DNA of 15,525 nucleotides. Origin: Ettlia oleoabundans (Eukaryota; Chlorophyta; Chlorophyceae; Chlamydomonadales). Of the stretch, positions 9,401-15,525 are shown one piece after another (positions within the stretch are counted from its first letter, which is position 1; every line of letters begins with the position of its first letter). A program made the translations under genes and the position numbers. The stretch lies in the NCBI GenBank assembly GCA_019693395.1, contig JAAMXP010000589.1:1-15525 (forward strand), written 5' to 3'. Under the pieces are notes generated by a model. It ran no database searches, was not told where the DNA came from, and worked only from the letters and a program-made list of their open reading frames with translations.

Positions 9401-12400
9401 CCTGGCCAGCACCGCCGCTGGCAGCTGCCTGGGCTGGCTGCAGCAGCTGCGCCCCGCTGGTGGAACCTACCGCGCTGCTTCGGCTGGCATCTGAGGCTGC
9501 GCCAGTGCTGCTGCGCGCCAGCGCCGTATCGGAGGCAATGCAGGCCTTGCCGTTGGTACTGGAAGCTTCCCCCCGGCTGCCGCTGTCACCGCCGCTCCCA
9601 CTGGCACTGCCGTCGCCGTCGGTGCTGCCTTCGCCTGAGTTCTGGCGGAGAAGGTGCTTCTTCTTCTCGGGGATGGCCAGCACAACATTGCCGTCGGGCA
9701 CAAAGTAAGCGCTGCGCTCCTGCTGGATCTGCAGGCAGGCAGGCACAGGCAGGCAGAGGGGTGGGCAGGCAGGTGGGCGGGCAGAAGAGTGGGCGGTTGG
9801 GCAGGATGGGCAGCCTTGGCAACTCGGGAAGTCAAGGAGGCAGGCGGCCAGGGTGCTTGACTTGGCATACTCTAGGGCGAATAGCCAGCCAGCTGGCAGG
9901 CTTCTTGCTGTGCAGCTTGGACGTGCTCCCAACATAAAATGTAATTCACATGGTGCAATTTTCCCACAGATGGGCAGTGAGGGCGGACTGCTAAGCTGAT
10001 GGGACAACTGATGAATGGCGGCATGCATGGCTGCCCAAAGACGACCGGCACGGTTACTCCGCTACTCACCACCATGGTGAGGTGCTTGATGACGAGGTAG
10101 AAAGACACGGCCACCAGCGCCATAGGTAGAATTATGCCAAAGATGACGCCTGCTGCCACCTGGCCGCTCGAGTCGCCCACCACAAACACTGCAGCAAATG
10201 GATGGCAGGGTGGTTGGCTGGTGAGGCAGTTGCAGCAGATGGGGGTACCATACTCCGACGTTCAAAAGCCTCATCCTAGCCAGTAGCAATCCTCCTGCTT
10301 CCGACCCATGCACAGACGCTATTCTATGCTGACCAGCAGCCAGCATATCATTACTCACGTGCTCCCTGCGCCGCCACAATGGGCAGCACACACCACATGA
10401 ACCAGAGCTCTGGGCGCGGCCACTGCGGCAGGGAAGAAAGGAGCAGAAGCACATTAGCAGTTTGTTTGTCAACAGTTGTCCATGGTGTTCACCCGTGTTC
10501 AAACATAGCATGTGCCATGCAAGGAGCCCCTAGTGGCTACATGCCAGCTAGCGCTGCTTAGGCCAGCACACCCAAGGCGCCCGCTGACGCAGCAAAGCAG
10601 GTCACTGACAACCATAGCAGCAAGGACACGCCTGCACCCTAACACACCTCGAAGAACATGGGCATGCGCCACTTGCGCCAGATGAGCAAGGCTCTGCATG
10701 GCGTAAAGGCACGAAGCAGATTCAATGGCTGGCTGGAAAGTGGGATGGTAACACTCGGCCCAAAGCACCATACAGGCTCACTATGAAAGGGCCAAAGAGG
10801 CGAAGCAGCATTGGCTGGTTGCACCTTGTACCTGATATTGGGGATTGGGAGGGTTTGATTTCAATGCAGCTCAATGCACCGTGCCGGGCTGGCTGGAAAG
10901 GCTCTGCCCAAGCGCACCTGATGGCAGCATGCAGCGCCAATGTGCCAGCCAGCCCCACCGACACCCAGAACAGCGTACTCCAAAGAGAGGACAGGGGATT
11001 CCCATCCTGCAGCTTACACACAGGTCGAGCCTCTTACGCTAGTTCGTATATGACAATATACATCTGAAGAAAGTTTGACTGGAGATAATGCTGATGGTAT
11101 GGGTTTCGGGGTTGGCAGCAGTTCGTTGCATGAGCGGCGGCTGCCAGTGTCATACCTTAGTTTTGACGGCCTGGTTTAAGGAAGAGACCAAGCCCTCAAC
11201 TTTTTCGGCCACTGAGACAGGCAGGGTGCCATCGGCTGCAAGGACAAGCACAGAAGCCAGGATAAGGTTGGGAGGTTGTTCAACTGAGGCAAAAAGAGGC
11301 ACTGTGGCTGGTTGACGACAGCGCTCCAGCAAGTGAGCCAGCAGGTTGCTGGGAAAGGAAGGGTGGCTGGTTGGCTGGTCCCAATAAAGGGACAGCAGCT
11401 CTTGAGGGATATATATGCGGCCAGCTATGGCAACACTGTGCAACGGCATGGGTCACAGCAAGGGCAGCCCACCCGCACCTGGGGTAGCAGCAGCGGATGC
11501 GTTAGCCTCCATCCCTGTGGTAGTCACCACATAGATGCTGCCCCCAGACCCATCCACTGAGCTAAGACCCTTTATGGTCAGCAGCTGTTCTTCAGGTTCT
11601 GGCGCGGGTGCAGCCGCCGCCTGAGAGTCGTCGAGCTCGGGTGCCGGCAGGGCCGAGGGGTCGGGCTGCGAGGTGCTGAGCTCGCCCTCGACCTGCTGCA
11701 GGTTGCGGCGGCGGTGCCAAGGCTGCTGCTGGAGCTTCCGCTGCTGCTCCTGCTCCGCCCTGAATGCGCTGTGCAGCAGGCGATTGAGCTCTGAGCCAGT
11801 CAGGCGCTGCTGATGCTCCAGCTGCTGTGGGGCAGGCTGGGAGCTGCTAAGGCGACGGTGCAAGGGCCGGGCCTTGCCTGCTGCCTGCTGCGACCCTTGC
11901 CCTGCCTCGACGCCTGCCACTGCTGCCTGAAGGCGCCTGCGGGAGCTGGCGATGCCGTTGGCATTGTTGTTGGTATTGTTGTTTGCGCTGTCATCCGCTT
12001 CAGCAGTATTTACGACACGGTTGCCGTTTGTGCCACTATTGCCGGGGTTTTCATCATCCCCTTCCTCATTGCCGGCATTGGGATTACCCTGCAACCACAT
12101 GACCAGGAAGAAAACATGTCGATTTGCTATGATTAAAGGGTTTAGATTGAAGTGTTACGCTGACTTGCATGCTCCAGCCGTCCTCATCGCCACTGTGCAA
12201 GCACAAGCAATGTCGTGAGTTTCCCTAGCAGAAAGCACTCAGTGGTTGTGGTGTGTATATGTGCGTGTGAGTGCGTGTGCGCGCGCGCTAGCGCGTGTGT
12301 ATGTGTGTATGTGGGGTGGGGGCCTACATACCCTTGGTCGCGGGGGAGGCTTAGGAGAAGGAGGTGGAGGCGACGGGCGAGGAGGCGGCAGTTCTGGGCT

Positions 12401-15400
12401 TGGCGGTTTGGGGGAAGGCGGCTTGGGGCTGGGAGGAGGAGGCCGGGGAGGCGGTGGGCTCGGCTCAGGGCTGCCCTGGTTGACCGGGTTGGTGTCCCCA
12501 ATGTTGCCACCGGCGTTGCTGTTGTTTTGGCCGTTGCCACCGGCATTGCTGTTGTCTGGACCGTTCTGGTTCTCTGAGTTACGATTCTGCATAACAAGGG
12601 GATGTTGCGCAGCCACAACGGTGAGAACTACGTGCCCAGACAGAGCCTCAGCATGCCCCCTCTGGGCTGGAAAGCCGCTGCACAGCATAACAGGATTCAC
12701 ACAAACGCTCCTCAGCAGCACAGCAAAGCCAGGGAGCAGGCAAAATGCGTAAACAACCCTGCACAGGGCCTCCAAAAACACCAACGCCGCAGCCAGGCAT
12801 GCAGGCAGGCCTGTAATGCTGGCGCGCCTTCCAAGCTATTAGTTTCGAGTGAGGCGAGAGGCTACCACCGGCGCCTTACTTGCCGTCAATTCCCAAGTGG
12901 GACCCACCTTGCAGAAGCCCAGGCCGAGTGCTGCTGGCAGCCCGCAGGATCCCGTCTCGCACAGCGGCTTGTTGGCGGGGCAGTCGTCATCTGCAGGTCA
13001 TGGGGTGCAACACAAGTGAACATCAATGCAAGTACCGCTGATGATGCAGGCATGCAGGCAGGCAGGCAGGCAGGCAGGTGGGCAGCCAGGTTCAAGCCTG
13101 AAGCATGCAGGCAGGCGGCAATGGCAGCTGAACTCGCGACTCAGGAAGCGCCACAAGCGTAGGAATGCGCACTAGTGGCAGGCCAGGCCAACAAGTCTGG
13201 CCAGGCCAGGCCAGGCCAGGCCAACAAGGCAACCCAGGCACATGAATTCGCAAGGCACAAGGGGGTCCCACACCGTAACCAGCAATAGGCGGCCCCTTAG
13301 GGCCATTCCTGCTGGCGGCCTCAACCCACGCCCAGGACGTATTCTCCTTTCTTTCTTTCGTTCACATGGAGTCCCCGGCTTACCGCTGTAGCACAGGCGG
13401 TTTTTGTAGGAGCCCTGGCCGCGTCTGCCAGCTGGCAGCTCCCTGCAACCCTCCTCCTCGCATCGGCCGCACACGCCACACCGGCCTTGGCCGGGGCGGC
13501 ACTGAATGGGTCCCTGGGTCTGCAGAAAAACAGAAGCAATAGCAAAGGGGCATGCATCATTCATTGCTTTCCGTGCATTTTGTGGCGGCAGCAGGTTGAT
13601 TGGCAACTGGCAGAGAAAAGGGTGGCAATGTGGTTAGCGGACTGACTGTTTCCTTCCCAGCCTTGCGACTTAGGGTTCATAGTGCGCCCATACAGATAAG
13701 CAAGCATGGTAGGGATAAAAAGTAAAACTGATGGCCAGAGCAATAGCGATGATACGAAGGGGTCATGGCCAGAGCAATATGGGTAAGCAGTAAAACACAT
13801 GAACAGAACAATATGGGCATGACAAAAAACCCACCAGGCACACGCATTCGCCGGACATGCAAACACACTCGCCGCCCTCGCAGCCCCCGCAGCTTGTGCA
13901 CAAGTTGAAGGTCTGCAACAGGAGGAAGGTGAGGAAATGCGTGCAGTGAGGAGGAGGGTAGAAAGGAGAAGGAAGGGGAAGAGGGTCTGCAACAAGAGGA
14001 AGGGCAAGTAGTTGAAGCCCATGCGATAAGGCAGGGAGAAGAAGAGCAAAGTGGAAGAAGAGCACGTATGATGGGGCATGGTGCTTATGCCTGGCCTGCA
14101 TATTGCTTATGCAGCGGGCCAGTTACAATGTTGGGAATGATATGCCCGCACAGTATCGATGCAGGGGGCCCTCTTGTGCTTGAACGAGCATGGCTGCAGC
14201 TTGGTTGTTGTCACAGGAAAGGAAGGACCCCCCCACTCACGTCCATAGCTCCGCATTCTTGAGGCTGCGAGCTTGGCACAGCTGGTGGTGGTGGTGATGA
14301 TGCCTCAACTCTTGGAGGGGAAGGCGAGGGAGGCTCCGGGCTGGGTGCGCGGGGAGACGGCGGCGGCGCGGATGGCAACGGTGGCGAGCGCGGGCCGCAG
14401 GTGGTGATGAGAGACGTGGCGATGCCATCAAAGCCGACGTCATCTAGGTCAGCAACATCAGCTGTAACTTCCAGCGACCTTCCCTCATAGTTCTGCTCGT
14501 CGTACAGCACCACCGTACAGCCTGGGGTGACGCGCAGGCTGGACGCTGCGTTGTTTGGGAAGCCCCAGAGCGGTAGGAAGGGGTAGGAGCCTGGCCCAAA
14601 TGCATCAGACTGCCCCCCAAAGTCATCTCCTTGGTAGAGGATGACTGCCACGTTGGTGAGAACCGCTGGAGGTGGCAAGGGCTGTGGTGGAGCGGGGATG
14701 GGTGGCTGAAGGCCGGGTGGTGGTGAGGGCGAGTGTGGCAATGGCGGCGGCGGGCTGGAAGGAGGTGGCGTGGGCGGCGGGAGAGGGTTGCAGGTGGCTC
14801 TGAGTGATGTTGCCTTGCCGTCAAAGCTTCCTAGGTCCGCAACATCAGCCGTGTATTCCCGCCACTCTCCAGCAAAGTCTTGGTCGTCGTAGAGTACCAC
14901 GGTACAGCCGGGGGTGACGCGCAGGCTGGACACCGCGTTGTTTGGGAAGCCGCCGTCGCGTGGCAGCAAGCCGTAATAGCCAACCTCCAATGACTCAGAC
15001 TGGCCCTCATAGTTGACCCTCTGGAAGAGGATGGCCGCTACCCGGGAGGGATCAACGACCCTCACTGCCGGTGAGGGTGGAGTTGGTGAGGGTGGCGGTG
15101 GGCTGGGCGGAGGTGGTGAGGGTGGTGGTGGCGTGGGCGAGGGGGGTTGAGGGCCAGGCGGCGGTGAGGGAGAGGGTGGCGGCGGGCTGGGTGGAGACGG
15201 GTTGGGTGGCAAGGGGGGTGGCGGGAGCGGGGCGCAAGTGACGGTAAGGGATGTAGTGATTCCATCAAAGCGGTAGATTCCAAGGTCAGCAACATCAGTC
15301 GTAACTTCCAGCCGGCTCCCCTCACAATTGCTGCTACTAAAGAGTACCACGGTACAGCCGGGGGTGACCCGCAGGCTGGACGCCGCGTTGTTTGGGAAGC

Positions 15401-15525
15401 GTGGCGGCAGAAAGGCGTAGGAGCCCGCCTGCAGCGCCCTGGATAGGCCCTCATAGTTGGTCCTCTGGTACAGAACGACGGCAACATCTGTGAGAGGAGG
15501 CGAGGGCGGCGGCGGGGAGGGTGGC
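6035..15525 (-). CDS. Gene A: large multi-exon surface membrane protein with beta/gamma-crystallin-like, Pro-rich, Cys-rich and polytopic membrane regions (5' partial)
   Basis: Twenty-two exons join in frame on the minus strand: 15525-14241, 13912-13835, 13519-13384, 12990-12908, 12586-12332, 12088-11479, 11235-11156, 11006-10918, 10693-10648, 10422-10359, 10188-10070, 9728-9316, 9145-9092, 8930-8871, 8722-8620, 8370-8275, 8074-7985, 7805-7723, 7493-7325, 7098-7052, 6763-6680, 6437-6035. All introns are GT-AG, every acceptor reads GCAG, and the phases agree at all 21 junctions, which is strong evidence for the model. The 1481 codons in view encode an ectodomain (about residues 1-845), around seven membrane helices (850-1279) and a cytosolic tail ending in a TAG stop. 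The N-terminus and signal peptide lie beyond the right edge. The architecture suggests a cell-surface sensor, adhesin or channel-like protein. I do not recognise a named gene. Single exon borders could be off by a few bases; the overall chain is secure. Confidence 0.85.
6680..7098 (-). other. Gene A exons 20-21: charged cytosolic tail
   Basis: Exon 20 (7098-7052, 47 nt) encodes DERILARKFADRWLL. Exon 21 (6763-6680, 84 nt) encodes a basic stretch with HGRGLNQRTLAYHEKQPH. Both acceptors are TTGCAG; the donors are GTGAGT and GTGAGG. Both are too short or too interrupted to appear as ORFs, and rest on phase and splice-site agreement. Confidence 0.75.
6853..6980 (+). repeat. Two-copy direct repeat in gene A intron 20
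   Basis: Two copies of about 55 bp, each containing agtgagagtaggc followed by agaagcaggctga or a close variant, at about 6853-6911 and 6927-6980. Local duplication in an intron. Confidence 0.65.
7280..7324 (-). repeat. G-run cluster at the start of gene A intron 19
   Basis: On the transcript strand the intron opens GTGGGTGGGGTGGGTTGTGG and continues with GGTAGGGTTGGGTAGGGG: about eight runs of three or more G in 45 nt, starting at the splice donor. This can form an RNA G-quadruplex. Confidence 0.75.
7325..7493 (-). other. Gene A exon 19: membrane helix 7 and start of tail
   Basis: Residues 1248-1304 contain a hydrophobic stretch of about 30 residues (1251-1279) with a central Pro-Pro (SIFPPVLELVV), so it may be one bent helix or two short ones. 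It is followed by SWVWHKFFPDPADKF and a basic end. With seven helices the C-terminus is cytosolic, in agreement with the charged tail. Confidence 0.85.
7723..7805 (-). other. Gene A exon 18: membrane helix 6
   Basis: Residues 1221-1247 begin IISCACDLGTFVCG and continue IIVAVVP, a short Cys-containing helix. TTGCAG precedes it and GTGAGT follows, with phase 2 at the exit. Confidence 0.85.
7985..8074 (-). other. Gene A exon 17: membrane helix 5
   Basis: Thirty codons, phase 0-0, starting VIPLLVLIVLYWGYMRLF (helix about residues 1191-1212) and ending GDMAEE. Flanked by CCGCAG and GTGAGT. Confidence 0.85.
8275..8370 (-). other. Gene A exon 16: membrane helix 4
   Basis: Thirty-two codons, phase 0-0, with the hydrophobic core SVQLLKLVLFAQLAAVF (about residues 1160-1179) and a polar end SGTSSISPLWQ expected outside the cell. 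Confidence 0.8.
8620..8722 (-). other. Gene A exon 15: basic loop before helix 4
   Basis: Residues 1124-1158 include FEFDPVTGKLDRGEM and a basic Thr/Lys end (TTRTTKAKEVAR). The donor GTAAGC follows AGG, and the phase-0 exit matches the phase-0 entry of the next exon. The frame stays open past the donor, but the fit of the next exon argues for splicing here. Confidence 0.75.
8871..9145 (-). other. Gene A exons 13-14: conserved-looking loop with RYGALFE motif
   Basis: Exon 13 (9145-9092) and exon 14 (8930-8871) are 54 and 60 nt, both phase 2-2. They encode FDPALQGEW followed by SFVARYGALFE and GPEVEY. A Tyr-Gly-x-Leu-aromatic motif before the second helix bundle recalls the loop of TRP-like or flavin-carrier-like polytopic proteins, where a similar YGxLY/F string occurs. 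That is a resemblance from memory, not a search result. Confidence 0.7.
9316..9728 (-). other. Gene A exon 12: large Ser/Gly-rich cytosolic loop
   Basis: Residues 949-1085 start with QQERSAYFVPDG, then a basic patch (EKKKHLLR), then a long Ser/Gly/Ala low-complexity stretch (GSASGSGGDSGSRG), and end with a basic aromatic part (RFKQRLQLWTMKYFLKP). Many serines make phosphorylation likely. The loop separates helix 3 from helix 4. The donor is GTGCGT after TTTGG. The open frame continues hydrophobically into the intron, so partial retention could add a helix. Confidence 0.8.
9729..10069 (-). other. Gene A intron 11
   Basis: A 341-nt intron between GTGAGT and CTGCAG, with the CCTG microsatellite near its 3' end. 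Nothing else recognised. Confidence 0.7.
9731..9785 (+). repeat. (GGCA)n microsatellite next to a splice acceptor
   Basis: Imperfect GGCA units lie directly upstream (in transcript terms) of the exon 12 acceptor of gene A. On the transcript they read CCTGCCTGCCTGCAG, so the repeat itself supplies pyrimidine tract and AG. Confidence 0.75.
10070..10188 (-). other. Gene A exon 11: membrane helix 3
   Basis: Residues 909-948 hold a short polar turn (GDSSGQ) and a long hydrophobic helix of about 919-942, GVIFGIILPMALVAV at its core. It is followed by Lys-His, the start of the large cytosolic loop. The donor is GTGAGT. Confidence 0.85.
10359..10422 (-). other. Gene A exon 10: membrane helix 2
   Basis: Residues 888-908 begin WPRPELWFMW and continue hydrophobic into the next exon (helix about 893-912). 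The Pro-Arg-x-Glu-Leu entry into a helix fits the edge of a cytosolic loop. It lies between CCGCAG and GTGAGT. Confidence 0.8.
10648..10693 (-). other. Gene A exon 9: first cytosolic loop
   Basis: A 46-nt exon encodes residues 873-887, beginning ALLIWRKWRMPM. It is missed by simple ORF searching and found only because both splice sites (ATGCAG, GTGTGT) and the phases (2 in, 0 out) fit the neighbours. Confidence 0.75.
10918..11006 (-). other. Gene A exon 8: membrane helix 1
   Basis: Residues 843-871 contain a hydrophobic run from LWSTLFWVSVGL to the end of the exon (about 850-871). The following exon is strongly positive (IWRKWRM), so by the positive-inside rule the large upstream part is outside the cell. 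Confidence 0.8.
11156..11235 (-). other. Gene A exon 7: pre-membrane segment
   Basis: Residues 816-842 include SVAEKVEGLVSSLNQ, an amphipathic pattern ending in KTK just before the first membrane helix. The exon enters in phase 1 after TTGCAG and leaves in phase 0 before GTATGA. Confidence 0.75.
11479..12088 (-). other. Gene A exon 6: Asn-rich, then Gln/Arg-rich juxtamembrane region
   Basis: This 610-nt exon encodes residues 613-815. It opens with Gly-Asn-Pro-Asn, continues Asn/Asp-rich (NNNTNNNANG), then becomes Arg- and Gln-rich (RRRLQ, QQLEHQQ, EQEQQRKLQQQ) and finally Pro/Ala/Glu-rich before a short hydrophobic strand-like part (SIYVVTTTGMEANAS). The Gln-rich part may be helical. It joins the ectodomain to the membrane region two exons later. 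No domain is recognised. The donor is GTGCGG. Confidence 0.75.
12261..12313 (+). repeat. Alternating purine-pyrimidine tract (GT/GC) with central palindrome
   Basis: Within gene A intron 5. A run of gtgcgtgtgcgcgcgcgc, then the palindromic centre gcgctagcgc, then gtgtgtatgtgtgtatgtg. Sequences of this kind favour Z-DNA and are unstable in length. Confidence 0.8.
12332..12586 (-). other. Gene A exon 5: Asn/Gly repeat and Pro-rich stalk
   Basis: Eighty-five codons (residues 528-612), phase 0-0, between ATGCAG and GTATGT. The first part is Asn/Gly-rich with a duplicated NSNAGGN unit. The second part is PPPP/SPKPP-rich, like the hydroxyproline-rich stalks of algal wall glycoproteins. This is probably an extended, O-glycosylated spacer that holds the crystallin-like and Cys-rich domains away from the membrane. 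Confidence 0.75.
12503..12562 (-). repeat. 30-bp tandem duplication within coding sequence
   Basis: Two adjacent 30-nt copies (12503-12532 and 12533-12562) both begin gttgccaccggc on the plus strand and differ at only a few bases. Each encodes a ten-residue unit containing NSNAGGN. The length keeps the reading frame. Confidence 0.85.
12587..12907 (-). other. Gene A intron 4
   Basis: A 321-nt intron between GTGGGT and ATGCAG. The frame upstream of exon 5 is open and partly hydrophobic, but no start or acceptor supports coding there. Confidence 0.65.
12908..12990 (-). other. Gene A exon 4: Cys-rich module
   Basis: This exon encodes residues 500-527, starting with three Asp (the first from a codon split by the intron) and containing four cysteines (DDDC, LC, SC, FC). 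It enters in phase 1 and leaves in phase 0 before GTGGGT. The acidic run followed by cysteines could be a Ca2+-dependent extracellular module, but this is speculative. Confidence 0.75.
13046..13078 (+). repeat. (GGCA)n microsatellite
   Basis: About seven tetranucleotide units, ending with gtgggcagcc. Same motif as at 9731-9785. Confidence 0.85.
13181..13223 (+). repeat. (CCAGG)n pentanucleotide array
   Basis: Two units, an aacaagtct interruption, then about five units followed by aacaagg again. The interruption and the end share ccaacaag, suggesting replication slippage. Confidence 0.8.
13384..13519 (-). other. Gene A exon 3: Cys-rich module
   Basis: This exon encodes residues 455-499 and part of codon 500. 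Six cysteines are present, in the order QC, RCGVC, RC, GC and LC. CTGCAG precedes it and GTAAGC follows. With the neighbouring exons it forms one extracellular Cys-rich block, probably disulfide-bonded. No family can be named with confidence. Confidence 0.75.
13520..13834 (-). other. Gene A intron 2
   Basis: A 315-nt intron between GTGGGT and CTGCAG. The string tggccagagcaata occurs twice (about 13732 and 13766), a small direct repeat. Nothing else recognised. Confidence 0.65.
13835..13912 (-). other. Gene A exon 2: Cys-rich module
   Basis: A 78-nt, phase 0-0 exon encodes 26 residues (429-454), of which seven are cysteines, in the spacing CxxCxxCxxxxCxCxxxxCxC. It follows TTGCAG and ends before GTGGGT. 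The spacing resembles small disulfide-knotted EGF-like or metallothionein-like modules, but no named domain can be assigned. Being symmetric in phase, it could be skipped or duplicated without shifting the frame. Confidence 0.75.
13913..14240 (-). other. Gene A intron 1 in view, with duplicated acceptor-like sequence
   Basis: A 328-nt intron between GTGAGT and TTGCAG, with a strongly pyrimidine-rich 3' half. A near copy of the acceptor region lies 74 nt upstream of the one used. Confidence 0.7.
14241..15525 (-). other. Gene A exon 1 in view: three beta/gamma-crystallin-like domains with Pro-rich linkers
   Basis: The frame is open for 428 codons from the window edge to a GTGAGT donor after Met-Asp. 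Three repeats occupy about residues 13-97, 161-245 and 291-376. Each begins like VAVVLYQ, followed by an aromatic-Glu/Gly turn (NYEG, DFGG), and later TVVLYD. Each repeat has two sites like the beta/gamma-crystallin Ca2+ motif (N/D-N/D-x-x-S/T-S): NNAASS, NNAVSS and NNAASS in the first half, DGITTS, DGKATS and DGIATS in the second. Two cysteines per repeat (TPGC and a terminal TC) could form a disulfide. Linkers are SPPPP-type, as in pherophorins and extensins, where the prolines are hydroxylated and glycosylated. Ca2+ binding outside the cell is inferred from the family. More repeats probably lie beyond the edge, because the window opens inside a Pro-rich linker. Confidence 0.85.
14440..15490 (-). 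repeat. Triplicated coding repeat (crystallin-like unit)
   Basis: Three direct repeats of about 230 nt lie at roughly 14440-14660, 14820-15040 and 15260-15490, separated by Pro-rich linker DNA. The block around the TPGCTVVL codons is almost identical at the DNA level in all three: on the plus strand, the shared core acagccgggggtgac and the string gcgttgtttgggaag. Such nucleotide identity suggests recent internal duplication or gene conversion rather than only protein-level conservation. Confidence 0.8.

Larger units (their letters stand above)
12991..13383 (-). other. Gene A intron 3, with two simple repeats
   Basis: A 393-nt intron between GTAAGC and CTGCAG. It holds a GGCA microsatellite (13046-13078) and a CCAGG pentamer array (13181-13223). 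Confidence 0.7.

Overview
The window looks like nuclear DNA of a chlorophyte green alga, probably Chlorophyceae (inference). Coding is split into many short exons separated by introns of roughly 75-625 nt. Nearly all 3' splice sites end in GCAG. Introns are full of CAGG, CTG and TGCAG simple repeats. One protein carries the Ser-Pro-Pro-Pro-Pro linkers typical of hydroxyproline-rich algal cell-wall proteins. No bacterial operon, RNA gene, transposon or CRISPR array was seen.

Everything recognisable lies on the minus strand. Two large multi-exon genes for secreted or membrane proteins sit head to tail. Gene A runs from beyond the right edge (15525) to a stop codon at 6035. I could chain 22 exons with GT-AG junctions and compatible phases throughout, giving 1481 codons. 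In order they encode three beta/gamma-crystallin-like domains joined by Pro-rich linkers, a Cys-rich region, a second Pro-rich stretch, a Gln-rich segment, a polytopic membrane region (about seven helices) split by a Ser/Gly-rich loop, and a cytosolic tail. The 5' end is outside the window.

About 2 kb without a supported gene follows (3994-6034). It should hold the 3' UTR of gene A and the promoter and 5' UTR of gene B. It contains one candidate algal TGTAA polyadenylation signal and a short upstream ORF overlapping the gene B start codon.

Gene B starts at 3993 and leaves the window at the left edge. Ten exons give 407 codons: a signal peptide, a glycosylation-site-rich low-complexity region, two tandem domains resembling bacterial-type Ig-like repeats (the 'GVxxDxxGNPN' type), and a hydrophobic exon near the edge.

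The two proteins have different ectodomains but a similar logic: a modular extracellular part spread over many small exons. Adhesion, cell-wall sensing or surface Ca2+ binding are reasonable guesses, but no function is shown by the sequence. All gene models come from reading by eye; no alignment or transcript evidence was available.
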